The notes beneath the pieces are model-generated. The model made no database searches and was not told where the DNA came from. It saw only the letters and a list, made by a program, of their open reading frames with translations. The translations under genes and the position numbers were made by a program. A stretch of DNA of 64,000 bases, from the NCBI RefSeq assembly GCF_000027005.1, contig NC_012964.1:310001-374000 (forward strand). The letters run 5' to 3'. Origin of the DNA: Komagataella phaffii GS115 (taxonomy: Eukaryota; Ascomycota; Pichiomycetes; Pichiales; Pichiaceae). This document shows, piece by piece, positions 58,807 to 64,000 of the stretch; the stretch's first letter is position 1; the number at the start of each line of letters is the position of its first letter.

Positions 58807-60068
58807 ATGTCCATTACTGCTAAACTCAGTACGGTAAATCTTAATACTGACAAGGAAGCCAAACAGGCTGCCATCAATGACAAAAAAATTAGATATGGTG
58901 GAGATGTTGTGCATTTTTCACCGGGGACCGACATTGTTCGAGAAGATGGGGTTCTAACTGTTTCCAAACAGGCTCAAGCTGAGTCTAAATATCCTCAATG
59001 GCTGCCAACCTGGGACCCCAAGCTACGTTTCGATGACGAGCCTCGTTTCAGCCACGTTGATCGTGGTTTCTTTGCCGATCCCGAGCTGAAACGATTGTTT
59101 CCTCAAGGCGGAGACCATAAGCTCAAGAATCTCACCCCTAAACTGGGAACTGAGGTTGAGGGAGTCCAACTGTCTCAATTGACCCCAGAGCAGAAGGACG
59201 ATTTGGCGCTTTTCGTCGCCCAGAGAGGTGTGGTTGTCTTTAGAGACCAAGATCTGCGAGACAGACCCTTGGAAGAGATTAAAAAGTTTGGCCAATACTT
59301 TGGTCCTCTTCATATCCACCAGACATCAGGCGCTCCGGACGGATTCCCGGAATTTCACATTGTGTACAAAAGACCAGGCGCCTCAAAAGCATTGGAGAAC
59401 AAGATCAGTGTGCCTGCATGGCACTCTGACACCACGTACGAGCTACAGCCACCGGGAACAACTTTTTCGGTGTTATCGAAGGTCCAGAAGCAGGTGGAGA
59501 CACACTGTTTGCTAATGCAATTGAAGCTTACGAGCGTTTGTCTCCAAGCTTTAGAAAGTTTTTGGATGGCCTCCGTCTAATTCATTCTGCTCGTGCACAA
59601 GCCCAGGCGGCTTTATCCCAGGGATCTATCCAGAGAAAGAATTTCACTCCTGAGACAGTTCATCCTCTAGTCAGATACCATCCTGTTTTGGGTAAAAGAT
59701 CTATTTACGCTAATAAGGTTTTTGGTACAAGAATTATTGGCCTTAAACAGGAGGAAAGTGATCTGATTCTTGACTTCATTCAATTCTTCATTGCTGCTGC
59801 TCTGGATTTGCAGGTACGTGCAAACTATAAGCCAGGCACTGTTGTTGCCTGGGATAACAGAACTGTTTACCACTCCCCTGTTTTCGACTTTGATTACGAT
59901 GCACCAGTAAGACACTGTTTCCGTATTACGCCAATTGCGGAGAGACCTGTAGGATCGAAGGAGGAGTATGAATCCTGGTCGCCCAATGGGGAGGAAAAAA
60001 CAGTGGAAGAATGGGAAGAGCTGTACGCAGGCGGAGTCCCAGACTTGAAAACTGTTTTGTCTAGTTGA
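58807..60068 (+). CDS. Jlp1-like Fe(II)/2-oxoglutarate dioxygenase (apparent frameshift)
   Basis: Jlp1/TauD-type enzymes oxidise sulfonates (taurine, isethionate) to release sulfite as a sulfur source. The frame runs 58807 to about 59468, then continues in the next frame to 60068. One extra T in the five-T run at 59463-59467 would join them: PPGTTF, then FGVIEGPEAGGDTLFANAI, the family sequence. The joined protein is about 420 residues (S. cerevisiae Jlp1 412). Iron ligands are His206 and Asp208 (WHSDTTY) and a distal His in TVYHSPVF; the 2-oxoglutarate arginine is in RHCFRI. Everything else is intact, so this is either a sequence error or a very recent lesion. Confidence 0.85.
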
Positions 60069-61167
60069 TGTTGATAACTAAGTTGAATGTGGACTGTAGC
60101 TTTTGTATAGTCGTTTTAATTAATTTGGATTGGTCTTTTGGATTTATGTGACGAATAAAGTGAACAGCTGGATCTTATTGTGCATTTAGCGACGTGATGC
60201 ATAATAATGCACATACTGTGCATTTCTGTAGGGCGGTTGAAATATTGATAGATCTTGACTGAAACATCTGAGACCAGATCTGTTTAAGGTTTGAGGTATC
60301 CTTTACGGTTGGCTGGAAGGAATGCAGTTAAGAGTGCAAATAGTATTTCTCTCAGCAAAATCAATCAGTTTTTTTACGGTTGACCAGCAATGGGAGTAGA
60401 GGTGAGGGCCATTAATTCTACAATGGTTGTTAATTTTAGAGAAGTGATATCGATACCACTTGAACTAATGATAACGTAGTTGGTTTTGCCGATTTTTCAT
60501 TGAGTGTGAGATATAACTGTCTCAGCAGACTGAATGCATACTGACCGAAATAAACTCGACGGCATAACTCATGAAATATCTCTAGCTGCTAATCAGTATT
60601 ACCTGATACTAGGGATAAAGCTAGAATTGTCATTTCTCCTGTTGATTTTTCAGTTCATTTTACATTGTTACTCTGTCACCAAGTTTATCAAATCCGATTC
60701 TGAATCATGACGAAGAGCACATCCGTTAGAGCAAATCACAGCAAATCACAAAGCCTCTTCCACGTACTTTCCAGTTTCGTATTCCTGTCATTGACCATCA
60801 ACTTGCACCTACTTGCACTCAATAGAAACCTACCCTGGTGCCTATCCTGATTCAAAGTGCATGCATATTTATACCTAACAGTTCTGCTTACGAACGGTTT
60901 CGGACGACGGCTCTCACCTACCTTCAGAAAATCCAAGCATCACACCTAATACCTTTCGGTCCCCTCATTTGATATGTTGACACACTACTTGTGTTTGCAG
61001 TACTACGCAGACGAAACATTTCACTTTGCAGTCCACGCGGTGCTAGCGAATTTCCAAGCTCGGGCCAGGGCTCGAACTAGAACTTTCTCTTCCTTCTCTC
61101 TTCTTCCACAACCTCTAGATCCCTTCTCCAACCCCTTTCTCCAACAATACCCATTCAATTGCCCATC
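60069..61167. other. 1.1-kb intergenic region upstream of PGA3
   Basis: This is the longest gene-free stretch in the window. It carries several TGCAT words near 60180-60225 and a doubled AGCAAATCACA at about 60728-60749. The last 130 bp before PGA3 are C/T-rich, as in yeast 5' leaders. No coding frame, tRNA or mobile element is supportable; an unrecognised ncRNA cannot be excluded. Confidence 0.5.
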
Positions 61168-62085
61168 ATGGTAGAGGATAAAACAGAATTGCTCAAGACA
61201 CCCCTACATGGAGTGTATATCCCCTGTGCGCTCATCGTGTTTGGGGTTGCAATCCATGACTACCACTTCATCCCCCATACCCTACTGGTTTTGGGGTTGT
61301 TTGTTGGTATTCGTCTATTAATAGCCTACAACAAACGTGCTTCAATACAAAGTGATAAATGGAATGATTTTGAGCTAATAGATAAAACTGTCGTCTCCAA
61401 AAATTCTGCTATATATCGATTCAAGCTGTACAGAGACGAGGAAATTTTGGACATACCTGTTGGCCACCATCTAGCCTGTCAAATCAATGTTGATGGTAAA
61501 AATGAAGTGAGATACTACACCCCCATTTCCTCCCAATTTGACCAAGGGTTCTTTGATATCCTGGTGAAATCTTACAAGGATGGTTCCGTTTCCAAAGCCT
61601 TTGCCTCGTTGAATCAAGGGCAAACTGTCAAGTTTAAAGGCCCCGTTGGAAGAATGTCCTACAAGAATAACATGGCTTCAGAGATAGGTATGATTGCTGG
61701 GGGGTCGGGTATCACTCCTATTCTCCAAGTTTTGAGCTACATAACTACTACTCCTGAAGATACCACTAGAATCAATTTGTTGTTCGCAAATGAGTACGAG
61801 AACGACATATTACTACGTGACGAAATTGACGAATTGGCCCGCATATACCCATTCTTTGACGTTCATTACACCCTTACTCATCCTCCTGAGAACTGGGATG
61901 GTGATGTCGGATATGTCACCAAAGAAATGATCGAAAAGTACCTCCCTCCCCCCACGAAAACCTCCAAAATTTTCATCTCTGGTCCATTAGAAATGAAGAA
62001 GCTTTGTCTGGAACTGACAGAGGAACTTGGATTTGATAAAGGAAAGTTGAACTCTGACCAAAATGACCAGGTGTTTTGTTTCTAA
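61168..62085 (+). CDS. PGA3: PGA3/AIM33, NADH-cytochrome b5 reductase-like protein
   Basis: This is a membrane flavoprotein of the NADH-cytochrome b5 reductase family, 305 residues from ATG 61168. The N-terminal membrane region begins HGVYIPCALIVFGVAI, matching yeast Pga3 closely. The FAD site is RYYTPISS and the flavin/NAD segments are IAGGSGITPILQV and FISGPLEM; the C-terminal DQVFCF corresponds to DQVFVF. Two hydrophobic spans (about 14-30 and 35-55) suggest ER or plasma-membrane insertion. Pga3 and Aim33 are duplicates in S. cerevisiae, lying beside TUB3/ERG13 and ALO1/UFO1 respectively, so a single gene between ALO1 and UFO1 is expected. Confidence 0.9.
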   Translation: MVEDKTELLKTPLHGVYIPCALIVFGVAIHDYHFIPHTLLVLGLFVGIRLLIAYNKRASIQSDKWNDFELIDKTVVSKNSAIYRFKLYRDEEILDIPVGHHLACQINVDGKNEVRYYTPISSQFDQGFFDILVKSYKDGSVSKAFASLNQGQTVKFKGPVGRMSYKNNMASEIGMIAGGSGITPILQVLSYITTTPEDTTRINLLFANEYENDILLRDEIDELARIYPFFDVHYTLTHPPENWDGDVGYVTKEMIEKYLPPPTKTSKIFISGPLEMKKLCLELTEELGFDKGKLNSDQNDQVFCF

Positions 62086-62274
62086 GGCTTCGTTTGGCTT
62101 AATCAATATTCTCTCCTTATTCACCATTTTTTTTCAGGTTGAAATTTTAGTCGCCATCCGACATCGCGCTATGTTCTAGTTTCATTTTATATAGTGCACG
62201 CCTATGTATCTAGTCATATACCTCTTATAGAACTTATTCCAATTACACTCTGGACAAGGTTTCCTGGACTGATA

Positions 62275-64000
62275 ATGGAAGAAGAAGAGGTGAATTCTTT
62301 AGGCAATCGAATTGCAACGGCGAGTCCTTTGCCCGACAATGTGCCCGTACGGGGGCTTCCAGAACTCCCCTCTGAGGTTCTGGTCACAATCTTTAGCTTC
62401 TTAGACCCTATGACATTGGATGGCCTTTCTTTGGTTTGCAAGAGGTGGAAGATGGTTATCAACGATAACGAACTGTGGAGAGAGAATTTCATCAAGTTTT
62501 TCGGGTCTAAGCAGTTCCAGTCACTAACAAGATCTACCCAATGGAGAACTGAGTTGCTAATGAGGAAAGAGTTGGCACAGAGATGGATCAAGGGAAAAGG
62601 GATGTACCACACCTATGCTGTCAGAAACGGTGTGATAACTGATATTGCAGCGGATTTTAGGAATGATAAACTGGTTTTGTTTTCTAAAAATACTGGAGAT
62701 CTCACAATAACGAGCCTTCGAAGTAATAAAGGCGAAACCCCAATCACAGGAGTGTTCCCTAATGGAACAACAAGCTGTGAACTATCCAAGAACGCCATGA
62801 TATTTGGAAGATGGGACGGAAAAGTTTATCTCAAGCTGTTAAACCAGAAAAACGTGTATTTGAATGACTCCATATCCCTTAAAGAGTCGACCCACGAGGG
62901 TATAGTCACAGTGACCAAGATTAATAAAGATAGCATCGCTGGCAAACATGGCAGTGTTAGAGCATTTAGTGGTGATCATAGAGGAAGGGTGATTGGCTGG
63001 GACCTAAAAAATTACCAGAAAGTTGTTGACTGGCCGATATCTAACGCTTCGATTACTAATATCGAATCCAATTATCAAGACTGTGTGATTGTGAGAGACC
63101 AACTGGGAATAATTTACGTTATTGACCATAATCTGAAAGATTCTAAGGGACCCATGCGATCACCAAGAATTATCAAAACTGAAAAAATCGATGAGAATGC
63201 CACTTTTTCTATGCAAGTGGATTTTGGAGATGAAAACATAGTAATATCATACGAGAATAAAGTAAGGGTTTACTCGTATAGTCTGCATATGTTTGGGCAT
63301 TTTAGTGAGCTTGAAGTTGCCGAAGATGATCAAGTTTATAGAACAGTCATAAGCCAGATGAACTTGCAATGTTGTAGAAAAGACGATACATTGGCAGGTC
63401 ACGATGGACTTTTATGTGGGACTATTTTCAAATCAGGGAAAACGGTAATTTGGAACGTCCGCTCGTGGGAAGATCAGCAGCCAATACCTATAATACACGT
63501 TATTGTGCCGAAATTCCAGCACTATGTGTACCTGAACGAGGACTCGCCCCGCGTTGTCTCTTTGGATATCAACAGTTCTGTGATCATTTTTGGTTCTCAC
63601 AATTCCTACTGCTCTTTGTACGACGCTGTGAGTGGAGAGTTCATGAGGTTCGTCTCAAGAAAATTACCTAGGAAGATCCTACTTCATGACCAGATTCTTC
63701 CCGTCACTGAAACACTGTTGGATAAAGAGGACAATTTTGCAACTAACGGGGTCATAGTAATGGGAAATATTATCCAGTATTTCCAGTTTGGAGAGCAAAA
63801 AAACTATGACAAGTTCAAAAAGAAGATGGCCCGCAACAGTCTGAAACGAGCAGGTGTTGACGACAGGAAAGTCAAGAACCGAAGGCATATTAAGGACGAT
63901 GTTGAAGATTTTACGTTTCAACAGATTCAAGAGCAACAAAAGTCAGAATTGCTGGATAAGTATAATGGTGACTCATTTGAAGATGAGGAAGAAGAAATGT
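62275..64000 (+). CDS. UFO1: UFO1, F-box protein with WD40-like repeats (3' end outside window)
   Basis: Ufo1 is an SCF substrate receptor; in yeast it targets Ho endonuclease and Rad30 for degradation. The frame is open from ATG 62275 to the window edge (575 codons). The F-box is at about residues 32-75: LPELPSEVLVTIFSFLDPMTLDGLSLVCKRWKM in overlapping pieces ELPSEVLVTIFSFL and LSLVCKRWK. A WD40-like body follows (SKNTGDLTIT, GRWDGKVYL, GDHRGRVIGWDL, VNVRSWED-like and VSLDINSSVIIFGSHN). The acidic C-terminal part begins (FEDEEEEM). Ubiquitin-interacting motifs expected in the family lie beyond the window. The ALO1-PGA3/AIM33-UFO1 order is as in S. cerevisiae (YML086C-087C-088W). Confidence 0.9.
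   Translation, partial: MEEEEVNSLGNRIATASPLPDNVPVRGLPELPSEVLVTIFSFLDPMTLDGLSLVCKRWKMVINDNELWRENFIKFFGSKQFQSLTRSTQWRTELLMRKELAQRWIKGKGMYHTYAVRNGVITDIAADFRNDKLVLFSKNTGDLTITSLRSNKGETPITGVFPNGTTSCELSKNAMIFGRWDGKVYLKLLNQKNVYLNDSISLKESTHEGIVTVTKINKDSIAGKHGSVRAFSGDHRGRVIGWDLKNYQKVVDWPISNASITNIESNYQDCVIVRDQLGIIYVIDHNLKDSKGPMRSPRIIKTEKIDENATFSMQVDFGDENIVISYENKVRVYSYSLHMFGHFSELEVAEDDQVYRTVISQMNLQCCRKDDTLAGHDGLLCGTIFKSGKTVIWNVRSWEDQQPIPIIHVIVPKFQHYVYLNEDSPRVVSLDINSSVIIFGSHNSYCSLYDAVSGEFMRFVSRKLPRKILLHDQILPVTETLLDKEDNFATNGVIVMGNIIQYFQFGEQKNYDKFKKKMARNSLKRAGVDDRKVKNRRHIKDDVEDFTFQQIQEQQKSELLDKYNGDSFEDEEEEM

Overview
This is nuclear chromosomal DNA of a budding yeast. The evidence is compact single-copy housekeeping genes, introns of about 46-112 nt with GTAAGT-type donors and TACTAAC-like branch points near the 5' ends of genes, and standard-code proteins that read as Saccharomycotina orthologues. 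Gene content, codon use and architecture suggest a methylotrophic yeast of the Komagataella (Pichia pastoris) type. That species call is inference from memory, not a database result.

Layout. 1-5 kb: ARG5,6 (cut by the left edge), FIS1 (one intron), TAD1 and a small ankyrin protein. 5.4-10.5 kb: a 1667-residue secreted, probably GPI-anchored subtilisin-like protease with an adhesin-like stalk. 11-24 kb: GPH1, KEX1, a Cys3/Met4-type bZIP factor, CCA1, a methyltransferase, a Pho4-type bHLH factor and a synaptojanin-like phosphatase. 24.5-38.5 kb: a twin-CX9C protein, CFT2, a previously hidden five-exon RUB1 gene, MTQ2, DOP1 (two apparent frameshifts), VPS28, APT1, VPS37/SRN2 and a mitochondrial RMD9-like protein. 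39.4-64 kb: alpha-tubulin, U2AF small subunit, PRE8, a TenA-family protein, a YOL075C-type ABC transporter, ERG13, MSC1, RSC9, GIM5, RAD10, an unrecognised leucine-rich-repeat-like gene (frameshifted), ALO1, a Jlp1-like dioxygenase (frameshifted), PGA3/AIM33 and UFO1 (cut by the right edge).

The genes are mostly independent housekeeping functions rather than a pathway cluster, but gene order carries information. Several neighbour sets match S. cerevisiae: TAD1/YGL242C; RUB1/MTQ2/DOP1 (YDR139C-140W-141C); APT1/SRN2 (YLR118C/119W, with CFT2 = YLR115W nearby); and many YML genes (MSC1, RSC9, ERG13, PGA3/AIM33, TUB1/TUB3, ALO1, UFO1, PRE8, GIM5, RAD10) interleaved in one block, as expected for a lineage that did not undergo the whole-genome duplication. 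Two ESCRT-I subunits (VPS28, VPS37) lie 0.8 kb apart.

Most notable observations: (1) RUB1 has four introns and exons of 18, 18 and 30 nt. (2) The U2AF small-subunit gene has an intron splitting the first zinc-finger cysteine codon, ending in a tandem CAGTAG acceptor whose choice would alter the finger spacing. (3) The subtilase carries a perfect 111-bp tandem duplication and four cysteine repeats. (4) Four apparent single-base frameshifts, three in homopolymers, point to sequence error or real lesions. (5) There is a canonical G-quadruplex motif and a hairpin upstream of the Jlp1-like gene.
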